Assembly (NCBI GenBank): GCA_026874595.1
Contig: CM049319.1
Span: 54,852,917-54,916,916 of the forward strand
Source of the DNA: Sipunculus nudus
Lineage: Eukaryota > Annelida > Sipuncula > Golfingiida > Sipunculidae
Direction of reading: 5' to 3'
Length of the DNA: 64,000 nucleotides
The notes below the pieces were generated by a model. The model was not told the DNA's origin, did no database searches, and saw only the letters and a list, made by a program, of their open reading frames with translations. Shown here one piece after another: positions 35,926 through 49,285 of this stretch. Every line of letters starts with the position of its first letter. Position 1 is the first letter of the stretch. Position numbers and translations under genes: made by a program.

Positions 35926-37499
35926 CCTGGGGGAGGCCATTAACAGTGATACATGACTCAGTATAATTAATGGAGGTCCACTTACAGTTTATGGTTTACA
36001 CACCTGTATTGAGAGCCCAGATTCACAGGATCGAGGCCTGGTAACGATTATCAGTACATGCATCAGTTGATACAGGAAAACCCTTATTGTAATTTCTGGC
36101 CTACTCTGATATATTTATGACCTGGTGGCTATTCCTGTTAAGGAAAGTTCTTATGATGCCTCTGTGATAGAGGTATGACCATTTTCGTCTATTAACTGTT
36201 AGTAACAGTAAACTTGGTACATGTTCCATTGTTGACAAACAGAAAAACAAGATAAGAAATGAGCCTAAGTAAACAACAAGATAATGGCTTAATGGTAAGT
36301 GTGTCCAGGATAACATGACATGCTTTAATTTAAAGTAAAAATTGAAAAATTAAATTCAAGTTTAGGGTTTGTAATCACAGAAGAAGGATATTTTTTTTCA
36401 GAAAGGGATTTGTAAAATAAAATGTTTACAGTTTTTAAAAAATATTTAAATTCTTCATTCCTTAAAAATAAGTCAAAGATCCTTTAAAAAGATGTCTATA
36501 ATTTTTATAACATTAGAAAAAAAATCCAAGGAAATATTTCTTGAGTTTATAGTGTAAATTTGATTTGCTTAAACATGTCAGTTTTGATTTCAAAATAATT
36601 CTTTTCCCCCAGTGATATAGATTTTAAATCTGTTATACTCATCTCACAAAAAAATCTCAATGACAGCTTTGAAATTCTGTAAATTATGAAATAATGTGAC
36701 ATATAAGAAATCTCCATATGTGACGAAGATCTGATCAGTATGCTTTCTAAATCCTAAATTCCACCAAGCAGCAACACAGAGACCTGACCATTATGATAAT
36801 AAGAAAGATAAGGTAAATTAACCATTGATGACATCACTCTATTTCTCAGTGAATCCATGTATTTGTACATACGGCAGCCTCTTAAGTTTAGCCTCCTGTA
36901 AGACAAAGACAAGACAATCAAAGTTACATCTGATTCTTGCATATGTTCGTATTCTTATTCAAGTCCCGATTGCTAGGGATCAGACGGTCAGGTGACTCAA
37001 CATTGGGACCACAGGATTCTCCGCTGTCTGGAAAGGTAAAATTGCAATTGCTTCAGCCACTGCTTTTCATTTGTCTCTGCTAGAGCTGTTTAATCACTTC
37101 TTGTCCACCTGTTTATTTAAACCAGTTCTTCTAGCAAGCAGACAATAAAAATAAAAAGGATTAGTAAACAGGCTGCACAAAAAAATTTATGGTTCTAAGT
37201 TCTATGGACTATATGATGAAAAATACAGGGCCAACGGTCGGATGAAGGGACAGTATCTGAAATTGTGTCTGCTTAGTGTTGGGAGCATGGTTTAATACAT
37301 TTTCATTGTTACCTTTGTGAATGAAATTCTGCCTTAACACATGAAGAAATTTCTTTGAAGGGATTGGGCATGAGTAGCAAATAACAAGATTAATACCGAG
37401 AATTTGGTGTTCATTCAAACCTTCCCCCCCCCCCCAAGGTAAAACAAAAATCCATGAAGAATATAAAAATAGGAGCAGAGATTCCATAACACATTTTTT
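35926..37499. other. Unique AT-rich non-coding DNA
   Basis: No gene or recognised repeat. A poly-C tract lies near 37423-37433. Confidence 0.5.
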
Positions 37500-40124
37500 A
37501 GCTCAGCTGACTATAAGTCATCTGAGCTATAGTCGTGGTCCATTGTCCGTCGTCCGTCCGTCTGTCCGTCCGTCCGTCCGTCCGTCCGTAGATGTGGCAC
37601 GTTTTGAAACCGTAAGACCTAGGAATCCAAAATTCGGCATAATGTTAGATGTCCCCAAGATCTCCTACCAAGCCGAAAACTGGGTCTTTGCAACTTCGTT
37701 CCTTTGAGAAATTAAGGAAAAACCTCAATTTTTTATTAAAAACCTATTTTCACACTTCAGGACTGCCTAATATCAAAACCACTCATCTGTTTTTCCTCAT
37801 ATTTACCATAAATAATCCTCTATATAGTTCCTATGTACATGCAAGAAATTATGTCTGTATTATTTAATTTAAAAAAGTTCTGGGCCCAAACATAATGCAT
37901 TTTGTAAAAAATCAGGAAAGATATTTGATCACTTAACACAAAAAATGTTAAAGCTATTGACCTTTTTTCCAGTAATATAACTTTTATTAATCAAAATTAA
38001 ATTGTATACCCAAAATTAGATGAAAATCTTTTAAATTTTCTAAAATATTAATAAAAATAAAAAATTGGTACCTTAAATTTAGCCCAACTTTGACCATGGC
38101 ACGTTTTTTTCCTGTAAGTACTGTGGATTTAATTTTCACAGCATGTTTTTGTTAGCATTTCAACTGTTAACACCAAAAATTTGAAACCAGTTGATTAAAA
38201 ACTGTAGATTTTAATAAGTTTTCAAGCACCATGTAACATATTGTTTACATTAAGCTAGTGTTATGCAGTTAGCAAGAGCTCAGCTCCCCAGCTTCAGCTC
38301 TTAGTTCCTTAAATTCGGCATACAGTTAGATGTCTCCAAAATCCCCTACCATGCCAAGAATTTGGTCACTAGGACTTAATACCTTCGAGATATTAATGAA
38401 AAACTTCATTTTCCATTAAAAACCCATTGTTACACTTCAAGACTGCCTAATATCAAAACCACTGATCTGACTTTAATCATAAATAATATACATATTTTTC
38501 ATTCTCTATGCACATGCCAGAATGATGTCAGTATTGCGTAATTGTTTTAAGTTATGGGCCCAAACATAATGCACTTTGTAAAAAATCAAGAAATATATTT
38601 ACTCCCTTAACAAGGGCATTGCTGAAGCTAGAGATTTTTTTGTCAGGGATGTAACATTTTTTAATCAAGATTCAATTGAATACCCAAAATTAGTTCTGAA
38701 TTTTTCAAATTTTATAAGTTATTAGTATAAATATAAAATTAGTACCTTAAATTTTGCCCAACCGTGACCATGGCACGTTTGTGTCCTGTGAGCACTGTTG
38801 ATATAATTTTCATATCATGCACACATTAGGATTTCAGCTTTTTAGTGTAGAAAGCTGAAAGAAATTGGCCAAAAATTGTAGCTTTTATTAATGTTTTTTA
38901 TGAGACCCTGTCAGACTTTGGCTCTCTCCAGCCCCTCTTGAGTCACCTGTATGTTGACCTTGTTGACCTTTCATCAAATTATGCATGCTTGAGGCGAGGC
39001 ATCCAGGCAGCTTATGGCCAACCACAGTTGATCCAGGTGTCCAACCCAACTCATCTAGTAGTTTTAACCAACAACATAACAATAAACAATAAATTAATAA
39101 TTTTTTATTGGTTTTTAATAACAAATTAAAGAAAAATAGAAAAGGAATTTGTTAGTTTATAATAACAGGAAATTAACTTGCAGTTACTGATGATATAAGA
39201 ATCTTGTATCGATGGGTAAAATGTCACATATTCCAAATAACACCATGCAGTCACCTATGGCATTTTTCAGTTCAATTTTAATGATAAAGAAGTAAATCAT
39301 ATTATTCATTATTAATCATTAGGGATCATATGAAGGAAATTAATGATAGACAAAGATGCAGTTGATAATATTAATCTAGATTCCTACTATGTCTAGTGTG
39401 TACATTGATGTGAAATTAGTCCAAAATGAATTTTTTACAGTTATTTTTTAATATAAATAAAAGCCATAAAACCAGGTACTTATGATCATTATTTAAATGT
39501 GTGAATTTTGTATATTCTGGATTCTCAACATCATTGGTTGGTGAAACTGAATAAATACCACACATGGTGCAAATACTTTGTAATTGTATTTAAATACGAA
39601 TATGATTATGTACTCCATTATAAAATTTCTTGCATAAAGAATAGGAATTTAGGTAAAAATGAAAGTATATGAATACTCGTGCAAATACTTTCAAAATGTA
39701 TTCATGAATGCATTCATGAATATATTCTTTAATATTATTTTAATAATCATATCAGTTATATTTCATTTAAAAAAATCATATGATTCTCTTATTATTTTTT
39801 ATAAAAATTATATTTGGGACAATATTTGTAATTTTTTTTAATAAATAGTTAAACTCTTATATTATATGTTCTGCTTAAATAAGTTATATGGCCAAGTCAA
39901 AATCTGTGTGACAATAGTACTCCATTTGTTAATAAAACAAATGAAATCAATCCTCTTCCCTGTCTCTAAAGGTACTATCAAAATCATACATAAGCTAAAC
40001 AACAACAACTCATAATACAGCTTATATTTATTACCACACAAAACCAGCATGTGCCTCATTTCTAAATAATATTTTTTTATCATATATAACAGCTGAGCGT
40101 CGTGACCCATAGGTCCCTTGTTTC
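37500..40124 (+). mobile_element. Family A element 4, longest uninterrupted copy
   Basis: Complete 2.6-kb copy: start dyad at 37500, CCGT tract (about 37542-37589), then core units 681 bp apart (GTTAGATGT at 37644 and 38325) and a long AT-rich tail. It ends CAGCTGAGCGTCGTGACCCA then TAGGTCCCTTG. The tail keeps the 112-bp segment lost in the copy at 12669 and the 20-bp palindrome (39701-39720). It serves as the reference for reading the other copies. No coding frame is present. Confidence 0.8.
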
Positions 40125-41699
40125 TGTGACCTCATCAGATCGCTTTAATGTTTTGGTATGTACAGTTTTTTCCATTTTAATAGTAAATTCTAAAAAAGAA
40201 AATAGCAATATTACCTAATTACCTGCAAGGAAATTGATAAACTGTATAATATTCCTCGTCAGGTACACTGATCTCAGGTTTACTGTCATATAACGGCAAA
40301 AGCTTCAGTATACCAGTACAGAAGATTACTTTGTTAATATGTGCAGATAATTAGTGTTGTGACCGATGATCAAAGATTGTCAATGATTGGTTGGCTGATG
40401 CGGAATATCTTATGATCAATCTTGCATTAATATGCAAGAATATTAATGACAGAGTTTTCCACAAAGGTAAGCTTTATAATGGCAGAAGGTATGCTTTCAC
40501 AAAATATATGCAAATCAAAGTCTGTGTTTAATAATTATATCAAATAAACACCAGTTTACTATATATACATGTAGGCTATAGAGTTACTATATATATCAGC
40601 CAATAGTAGACCTATACTGTGGTTGACTATTTTTGCAAGGCTGAAATTTCGTGATTTCTTCATTTTGAAAGTTTGGCGAGGGTTTCATTTTTGCAATTGC
40701 ACCAGAACATGTAAAATCTAAGTATAGCAGGATCTATATTGATTTAAAGTTTAGAAAAAATCCTACAGTACCTAACTACCTGGTTCAGTCATTAAATTAG
40801 GACCAGTATCACAGTTGATATATATCACAGTCTTTGCGTGAGGCTAATGCATGGGCCAGTTTCGAAACAAGCCACCAATTAGGTTGCTGATGAGGATGTT
40901 TTCGGACATCTTAGTTGATGGGCATCTCATTTCTGAGGGTTTCATATCTGTGATTATTTCACATTTTTGAACATCGCTAAATTAAAACCCTCGCAAATAA
41001 TAAGGCAACCACAGTATTTCATATGAAATGATGTACACAAAATGCAAAGAGGATGTATTAATATTGGATCATTTGTTTGCTGATATGCAGTCGATGAAAG
41101 ATTATGATCATGGAAGGGACTCCCAACGCTACCAGTACTGATAACGGTAAATGTCCACTTAATCAACATAAATAATGTTTTAGGCTATCTTCACACTTGG
41201 AATTCCATATGGTTTCATCTTTAAGTATTTGCCACCGTCAAATAGTTTTCTTCATCTTCAGACAGTAGGCAGCGCCATCTGATGCCTCAGTAATACATTA
41301 AATTAATATTTTGCTTGGGGAACAAGGGAGCAATCCCATTGTCATATAGATGTTTTCTTCTTCACATGACAGGCAGGGCCACCTACCTTGTTATAACTAA
41401 CCGCATCAAGAAGAAAGTATGCAAAGCACAACGGCAGGACTTGAAAAAATTTTATTGATATACCTGTTGATGGGTGGCTGAGCAGGTCTCTTATTTTATG
41501 TAACACCAGTATCTCAGCTCTCTCTCAGAAAATGAGTGAAGTCCAAAGAACAACTGGCTCCAGTGAGATGTAAATTACAGCTTTTATAGGTTATCAGGGA
41601 GAGATAGTTTATGAGAAAAAATTAAAGGAAAGATACAAGTTTTAGGCTGAAAAAAGTGATCATTTTTGCTACACCAGTAAAGGAAACCAGCAACTGGTG
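40125..41699. other. Unique non-coding DNA
   Basis: No gene found. It contains the candidate regulatory cluster at 40330-40455. A CTCF-like word in inverse orientation, GCGCCATCTGATGC, lies at 41272-41285. Confidence 0.5.
40330..40455. promoter_or_regulatory. Candidate homeodomain/POU regulatory cluster
   Basis: Within 125 bp are GATCAAAGA (around 40368-40376, TCF/LEF type), TGATTGG (40384-40390, Pbx-like), a perfect-armed palindrome CTTGCAT-TAAT-ATGCAAG (40421-40438) made of two POU half-sites around a homeodomain core, and TGACAG (40447-40452, Meis/TGIF type). No repeat match was seen. Motifs only; conservation is untested. Confidence 0.3.
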
Positions 41700-42440
41700 C
41701 AGAGTGAAGATTGAAATCCAGTAGCTGCCAGCAGCTGTCTAGGGGCCGGTCAATATTCTGTCAAGATCGTTGATTGAGTACATTAACTGACATCCAAAGA
41801 ACCACAAAAAGCGCTTGTATTTTTCCCTCCTGCACAAGACAAATCAGGCTCTGGAGCCAAACAATGCTGAATATTAGCTCACTAATGAGGTAAGAAGTAT
41901 TTGTTCTCTGGAGCACATGCTATTTGGGTTCAACATTACAGCTCCTTTGCTGGGCCGAGTTTGTAATGAGAATGTAACACTTGGTAGGGAGTCCGTACTT
42001 TTGTATTTTAAGGTGGGCAGAAAGACTCCAAGCAGTAGCGTAGGAACGCTGTTTCAGGCTCATGTCATCTCGTTCAAGTGATGCCGCTTGCGCCGGCAGG
42101 ACCGCCAATATTGCTCTGGCTTGCCAGCACGGCAGCGATGTCACAGCGTCGATCAATAGGCACCCCCATTGATCGAAACATGTGTCTAAGACGAAACAAG
42201 CAGCAGCGCGTCATATGAAATCAAACAGGGTCTCCCACACCGCATGGGAAGAGCACGCGGAGGCGTCAAGTAATTATATTGGCTTTCCAGCAGATTTTTG
42301 CCATTTTAAGACGCAGCTACCTGTGTTTGGCTCTTGTTTTAATAAGGTGAAACTGGTCAGGAGCTCGTTAAACATCACTGATGCAGGGTCTGGCAGAGTC
42401 AGCTGCTGTAACATCCATGTATCATCTCAAGGTAAGCTTT
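41700..42440 (+). other. GC-richer unique block with good 5' splice site
   Basis: This stretch is less AT-rich than its flanks and unique in the window. It ends at CAAG|GTAAGC, a near-consensus 5' splice donor (GT at 42432-42433). A 97-codon frame at 42182-42475 crosses the site. No protein domain is recognisable. It could be a 5' untranslated or alternative exon, a conserved non-coding element or chance. Confidence 0.3.
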
Positions 42441-43354
42441 GGATAAATACATACATCTTTAGGGTTACCAAATGACTTGATACATCACTGGAAATACCAG
42501 CTGTTAACTGTCTGTTTGCAGTCATTGATGATAAATAATCTCTGTGAATTGTGGTAAATCCATACTTGCTGTTGATTTGATCAGTATTTGTCTGTTTGCG
42601 TATCATACTTGAAGCTTTTCCCACATTGTTCATGAATACCTCTCGGCTTGCTTTTATGTCTTTCCCTTTTATGTATGGGTGCTTGTTTTCAAAATTGCAA
42701 AAAGGGGAGAGATGTAATGAGTGGTTAGTGGCCAGGATATTATTTATATGTCAGTTACAACTTAAGACTACATGTTATATATATAAATTTCTGAAGTGGC
42801 CAGGGTCTTTTTAAATTTCACTGTAGAAAGCTGAATAATGAGCATTGATTGTCTTCCAGCCAGATAATAAAATTAGGTGTCTGATGTTTTTCCAGATGGT
42901 TTTATACATTTAGGTAAGATTCATGTTTTTGAAAGTAATGAAACCAAAGTGTTTGATAGCATCCTGTTTCTTTACGGAATATTTTAAAATTAATATTCTG
43001 CTGTAAATTTCAGATTTGGGCATGGTCCAGAAAAAAGGTCATCCTGCACTAAACTTTGCCATTATTGATACACATCACCTTCCACAAAACTCTATTTCAA
43101 ATTCTTGCCTCAACGCTGTCATTGGAGAACTTTCATGTTCCACCCTCCCCCCCCCCCCTTCCCAACCTCCACCATCATCAAATTGACAGGTAATATCATG
43201 CACCGGGCTTCTTTATACTCATGGGGCTGCCATTTTGTGTACACACTAAAACTTTGATGTCACAGGTCATGTGTATTCGGGTTTATCACTGGTTCAACTT
43301 CATATAGGTTTGCCACATTCATAATATACCATATGATGAAACTTAGGAAAAATC
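42441..43354. other. Unique non-coding DNA
   Basis: AT-rich; a poly-C tract lies near 43147-43158. No gene or repeat recognised. Confidence 0.5.
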
Positions 43355-44085
43355 AAGTGTTGATTTTGTTACCAAATGTTGATAGAATCATGTATTGATT
43401 CCTCAAATTGTGAAACTTGTGTTTTCAAATGTTGATATTTTCTTGTCTCACCAGATTGTGAAACTTGTGTCTTTAATTGTTGACATATTCCTGTCTTTTA
43501 ATTACCTGATTGTGCATGAAACGTAGTGTCATAAAGTGTTGACAGATCCCTGTGTGGTTTTACAAGATGGTGAAACATTGCTTTAATTTGATAAAACAAG
43601 ATTTAATTGATACCAAGTGTTTACATGTTCTTGTGTGACTCACGAGTGTCACCAAGTATGGATATATTCCAGGGATGTTTCACCACAAGGTGAAATTTAT
43701 CACCACGTGCTGACATATGTCCCTTTGTTATTTTACCAGATGGTGAAACTTGTGTTATTAAGTGTTGACATTTCAATGTGTTGATTTACAAGATTGAGAA
43801 ACCCATGTCACCAAGTATGGATTATTCCCCCCCCCCCCCCCCCCCCCCGTTGTTTCACCACAAGGTGAAACATAAGTGCCACCCAAATGTTGACAAATTG
43901 CCTTGTTGTTTCAACAGATGGTGAAACTTGTGTTATAAAGATCAAATTTGTGTTACACTTGTTATATAAGGTGGTGAATCCTGTTTCACCAAGGGTTGCC
44001 ATTTTCTTGTGTTAATATACAAGATGGTGAAACTGATATCACCAGTTGTTGAGATTTCCCTGCATTGTTATACCTGATGTAAGAC
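43355..44085 (+). repeat. 53-bp minisatellite, about 13 degenerate units
   Basis: Units begin ATGGTGAAACTTGTG and contain AAGTGTTGACAT and TTTTACAAG or TTTCACCACAAG. Starts lie near 43406, 43454, 43738, 43918, 43970 and 44024 at roughly 53-bp steps. A 22-base poly-C tract (43827-43848) has expanded within one unit. It is strongly diverged. Confidence 0.7.
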
Positions 44086-46900
44086 ATGTTTGGGTTATAG
44101 TTATACAGAGTTGTTCAATTAATGATGTAAGGTATTCAGTAATGAACAGATATATCCGTTGAACTTTTCAATTCCGCTGGGGGTTGCTCATTTTACAGTT
44201 TCAGTCACTGAATCAACTGAAGTAAATAAATTTCAAATCAAATGATTATTTTCCATCGTGGGACCATTCATTGGTATTAGGGCTGGCTTTTTTCTCAAGC
44301 TCGCCTGTAAGCCTGGGCTAGTGAAAGGTGACTAAAGTGAACCAGCAAGAACAAAGAAAAGATTATCCAAAATCCTTGCAGAGGTTTATTTTGGCTCTGA
44401 ATACAGTTCTAGTTAGCTTTATTATAAAGCTTGGTTAATATTCTTATTTTTTTTTATATTTTGTTTTTGGTACTAAACCCCAGAAGAATTCATTCTTGTG
44501 ATGTGGCCTCACTGCATTGTGTGTGTGATGAATTCATGCTGGTAGACGCTGAAATAATTCACTTTGAAAACCTGTCATGTGGTTGAAAAATTAAGAAAAT
44601 CTTTCACTGTACATGGCACATTGAAACCTGGCTTTGAAGTCTTCTGTATTGTGACAGGTTATTCATATGTTGGTTTTATATAGGAAGGTTAATGAGTGCA
44701 AATAGAATAAATCTAGAGGTTCACCATGCTGTGACTGTCAATTACCACCAAGGCTAGGGGCAGGAAAATTGCTGCAAGACAATTATATCCAAATCACTTT
44801 GCATTGGCTGGCAGTTGAGCGGAAACAGATCTATTTTAATTATGTATTCTGTCACAGTCTTTTCAAGTAAAAATGTTTCTTAAAATATTGTATTTTCAGT
44901 TATTTATATATTAGAGAATAAATTAATATTCAGTTATTCCCGTAATTTACTTGTTTATAAATAGAGAAGCATAACTGATAAATATGTCAGACCATACAAA
45001 ACTTAAAAGCACTAGGAGACTGCACACCTTCGCAGACATTGTCACCAGATTTGGAAAAACACCAGGATACAGATCATACTTTAGTGTGTGGTACATAAGT
45101 GCAGGAATTGTATTACCTTGAGCCAACTAGATTGTCAGCTCTGCTGGCCCCAACAAAGGTGGCTATAATAAGACATTATTGTAGGCAGTGGATACTTCCA
45201 CACTGTTTGAAAGTTTTTACTTAAATTAGCACTGGTGAATGACAGCCATCTTGCCCAAGGGCCCAGGGAAAGGAATTACCATAACATGATTTTAAAGGGG
45301 CCTATTCCAGTATCTGATGTAAATTTATAAAGTTTACCCTTTAAACCTTTTATAAAATAAAAACTTGAAAACATCTATCACACAGCACCCAGGCTGTTCG
45401 TTTTATTTATATCCACAGGTGTATACCAAATTGGGGGAGGGACACCAAAATATCCAAACATGTTCCACAAGGACATCTGGTGGCAAATCAGATGAACTAG
45501 AGTTTTGTAAAGGGTGTTTATAGCTAGTGAATTCTGCACATATATGCATCTAACAACCTTAGGTTACATGGTTTTTCTGTTTGTCAACATTGGCAAATGT
45601 ACCTTGTTTACTAACAACTCACAGATAAACAGTCTCATACATTCAATCCAGTGGAGTTATAAGAACATTTCTGAACTGGAATTAATTACCTACAGTTTGT
45701 TAATGCATAAGCAGAGTAATCAAGGAATCACAGAAGTAGCACAGAAAAGGAAGGGAATAGAAACCTTTAAATAAATAAAAAACATAATATGGTCTACCAG
45801 TTGACCTATAAATTTTCATGCATTGTTCATTTAACTTTCCATAAAGTTTCAACAGAATAGGTTCCCTCACGTTTTAAAATTTGCTCATATAATCTGACCA
45901 GAAAATATGTACGGTATGTGCATATTTAAGGACAAAATGTGTTCAGTATTATAAATGTTTATTATTCTTTGTCAGGAAATATTATTTTTGCTACAATTGG
46001 TTAGAGTGAACAGCTGTTAGTTTGAACATGTGCCAGGCTAGAGAATGGTTGAATTAATTATCCTAGAATTTTAAAATTCATTAGGAGGTAGAATTTTGTT
46101 TAAGAGAACAGTGAAATGCTTTGAAACCTAACTGATTAAATTTAATGAATAATATATAAATTACAAAAATCAGTGGCCAGATATGTACCAGAGTTGGGAT
46201 GATAACCAACATTTGTTATTACCACATTATCTGACAGCTGCAACAATTTGTATTGTTAACTTCCTCATTAACATGATATCATGAAATTTATTTATTTTCA
46301 AAGAAATCATTTATTGCATGATATTCAGTAAAGATATATATCATATTATCAAAAATATGTTTATTGCTATGTTCAAACGGTGGTCTTTGACAAAATAGCA
46401 GAATCCTGTTATCTGAAAACTTGTTTTTAGACATTCACAGATACATGGCAGAAAGTACTGACAGTTGTGGTATGATCATGAGTGCTGGAGTTACCCTGCC
46501 AAATGTGTTTTATGATATGTGATATCACAATATATGGCAATAAGTTATATATATTTATCATAATTTAAAAAAAACTGTTATCAACCCAGTCCTGTTACAA
46601 GTATTTATGTGCATATTATTTTGAATTATGAATTAATAATGAATTTAAAATTAAATGATTGGTTATATGACTTACAGTATGAGCACTTAAAGGTACAGGC
46701 TCAGTGGCTATGGGTTATTTATACTTCAATTCTGCTGAAACTGAAGACTTATAATAATCTGGTCAAATCTGTATTACGAAAGCATATGTAGACAATCAGT
46801 TTTTATGCGAATTATTGACTTGTTTGAGAGTTGTCTCCCTAGAGGAAACAGCATGTTTATTGACGTAAATGCTAGTCTTCTTTAAATAAAAATTTCTTTC
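44086..46900. other. Unique AT-rich non-coding DNA
   Basis: No gene found. A tiny TTAAAGGGG...CCCTTTAA inverted pair near 45293-45345 resembles the TTAA-MITE ends but is too short to call. Confidence 0.5.
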
Positions 46901-46910
46901 TCGTGCTGAC

Positions 46911-46950
46911 TTATGACATCATTCCATTTCCTGTAAGGTCATCAGCTGTA
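46911..46950. promoter_or_regulatory. Compact cluster of transcription-factor-like sites
   Basis: In 35 bp occur TGACATCA (46914-46921, CRE/AP-1 variant), CATTCCA (46920-46926, TEAD type), TTTCCTG (46927-46933, ETS type), AAGGTCA (46935-46941, nuclear-receptor half-site) and CAGCTG (46943-46948, E-box). The density is unusual. Function is inferred only. Confidence 0.25.
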
Positions 46951-47154
46951 GCGGCAATGTAGTTGAGAATTGTCAAAAAAAAAAAAACAACAGCCTGAAC
47001 CATGAACAGTACAAGTGTTTAGGTGAAAATTGATGATATCAGAATATTACATCGCTGAGAAGTACCAGTTGTGTAAAAATACCTCTGACAAAGGCAAAAA
47101 CATGTTTCAGTCCTACAGCTAAGGGTTATTATTAGTGTTTCACTTGGCAAGAGG

Positions 47155-47290
47155 CAATCACAAATCAAGTTTATTCACAGTTTCTCTCAGACAATCACAA
47201 ATCAAGTTTATTCACAGTTTCTCTCAGACAATCTCAAATCATGTTTATTCACTGTTTCACTGAGACCATCACAAATCATGTTTATTCATG
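47155..47290 (+). repeat. 37-bp tandem repeat, about 3.7 units
   Basis: Starting CAATCACAAATCAAGTTTAT, two almost identical units are followed by two diverged ones (AATCTCAAATCATG, CATCACAAATCATG). Confidence 0.85.
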
Positions 47291-47879
47291 TTGAGCTAAC
47301 AGGGTTGATTATAGCATATTTCCTCATATGTGAGGGAAATACCTTGCATTTAGTTAATAGCTTAGTCTAAGTGTGTAGTGTTTCATATGACAAAAATATT
47401 GTCTAAATTAATATCTTTTGATGTACTGTAACATTCTTTAAACTGTATGCAAATTAATGCTAATTTTTACTCAGGTTAAGTTAATAGCTTAGCTTTTGTT
47501 TATGCCCCTTCATTTGACTTAAGGCAAATATAAATTATTTTTATTCAAAGATACACATAGACCATTTATTTTAAACATATCTTTAGATATAAAGGGAATG
47601 TAAAATATATATTTGTTATTGCATACATTAATACCTTATCCTAAGTAGTTTGTCACTCTAGATAGAGTAAAAAACAAATTATTTAATTAGCAGAACCCAC
47701 AGTATTTCATTAGGTTAGCAAGAATGTCACTCCTTGAGTTTGGTTTAACTTCATTTCTTAGGTTCTGTGTTTTCTACAAATGTTATAAGACAAACATTTT
47801 TGGCGGACATGTTTTAAAGATTCAAAAGCATTCAGAGACCCCAAGTCTTTGGCTCAACCAACATGCATTCTACATGATC

Positions 47880-48305
47880 CAGGGCTCAGCATTAAAGGTA
47901 AACAACTTGCCTGGGGCAATAAAAATTCCAGAATTGGTTGTAGGGCAACTGAAAGTGAGTTCCTACTTGCCCGACTTGGCAAGTGGGTGCATCATAAACC
48001 TGTACATTCTTGATTAAGGTTGACCACTTCCTTCTTCAGGAGAAGTGAAATCATATTTTAATACCTATAGCTTAAATTACCTGCATGTTTTAATAAATGC
48101 AAATGCCAAAGAAAAATATTATTAACAAATGAACATTTAAATATATGTATATTGCTGCAAAATAATCATATGAATCACATTTTTGTTGTTTTGGCCACAA
48201 TTTCTGATTTTTGTGGGACAAGTAAAAATTCTTGTAGGGTAAGTTAAAGCTAGTTGTCACTTGCCCTACTTGGCGAATACTTTCAGAAGTTAATGTCGAG
48301 CCCTG
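47880..48305. mobile_element. hAT-like non-autonomous element
   Basis: The ends are CAGGGCTCAGCATTAA (47880-47895) and TTAATGTCGAGCCCTG (48290-48305), inverted with two mismatches. Subterminal sequence is also inverted, with words such as TTGCCCGACTTGGCAAGT and CACTTGCCCTACTTGGC. CAGGGCTCG..ATTAA termini are widespread in animal hAT elements. The expected 8-bp duplication is not clear here (ACATGATC versus TCATCAGA), so the copy is old. The 97-codon frame at its left border is not a transposase. Confidence 0.6.
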
Positions 48306-49194
48306 TCATCAGAATTTACCAGGATCCAATCAGACTTGAGGTATGTGTTGTGCAAGTGTAGGAACTGGGAACCTATATGAATATCTGGAACAGAGGCAGC
48401 CATGTAACCTTAACACTAATACACTAACGACTAAAAGTTAAAAAATGAGACCAAATGTAAATCTTATATCTATGTCCTATTCCAAGGCTGTTTGTATGTC
48501 AAATCAGGAACAGGGGAAGTTGGGGGCTTGGGGGTGGGGGTGGTTGGAAGATTTCTCAGAAACAGATGTCACTGTACTTCCTGATATAAATACAATATTT
48601 GTGAACCAAATTTCAAAGAATCAAACAAAGCTGCAATCACTATGTTAAGATTAGCACAACAGCTTTAATCATCAAAGTGATACACTTCATACAGACAACA
48701 AACAATGTAATTAATTGACAAAATGACATTGGTAGGGGGAGGGGCAATATTTGTCTTCTATACATAATCAATTAGCCAGCCTTGTGGGCTGGACTACTTA
48801 CTAAGTTAGCTACCAAAATGAGGCAAACTGACTTTTGGTAAATAGGCCATGGTATATAGATTGAAAATCAGTAGGTTTTATCTGATCCTTACACCTAATG
48901 ATCATGCTATTCGTGCATGGCCCGACTTTTGCTATCAAAAAGTAAATTAGAAATCATGTCAGATTGCTGATTTAACTGAAACATCTTTTTCCTTGTTTGT
49001 GTTATAAAATATCATGCTGGAGGTGGAATCCAAGGCTGTCAGACCAATCTAAAAGATCTGTTCGTTTCTGATGAAACACTGTCTGATTGCAAGGTTTCTG
49101 CATTGTCACTGGTCGGAATATCAAGCCAGGATCATGCCATTGGAAGATGATTGTCTTGCCCATTACCAGGATAGATAAAATGTTCTTTATCATT
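48306..49194. other. Unique non-coding DNA
   Basis: No gene or recognised repeat. Confidence 0.5.
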
Positions 49195-49242
49195 GTATCC
49201 GCCAAAACGAAGTTTTGCGGATACTATGTTTTTGACCGGGTT

Positions 49243-49285
<43 letters not shown>

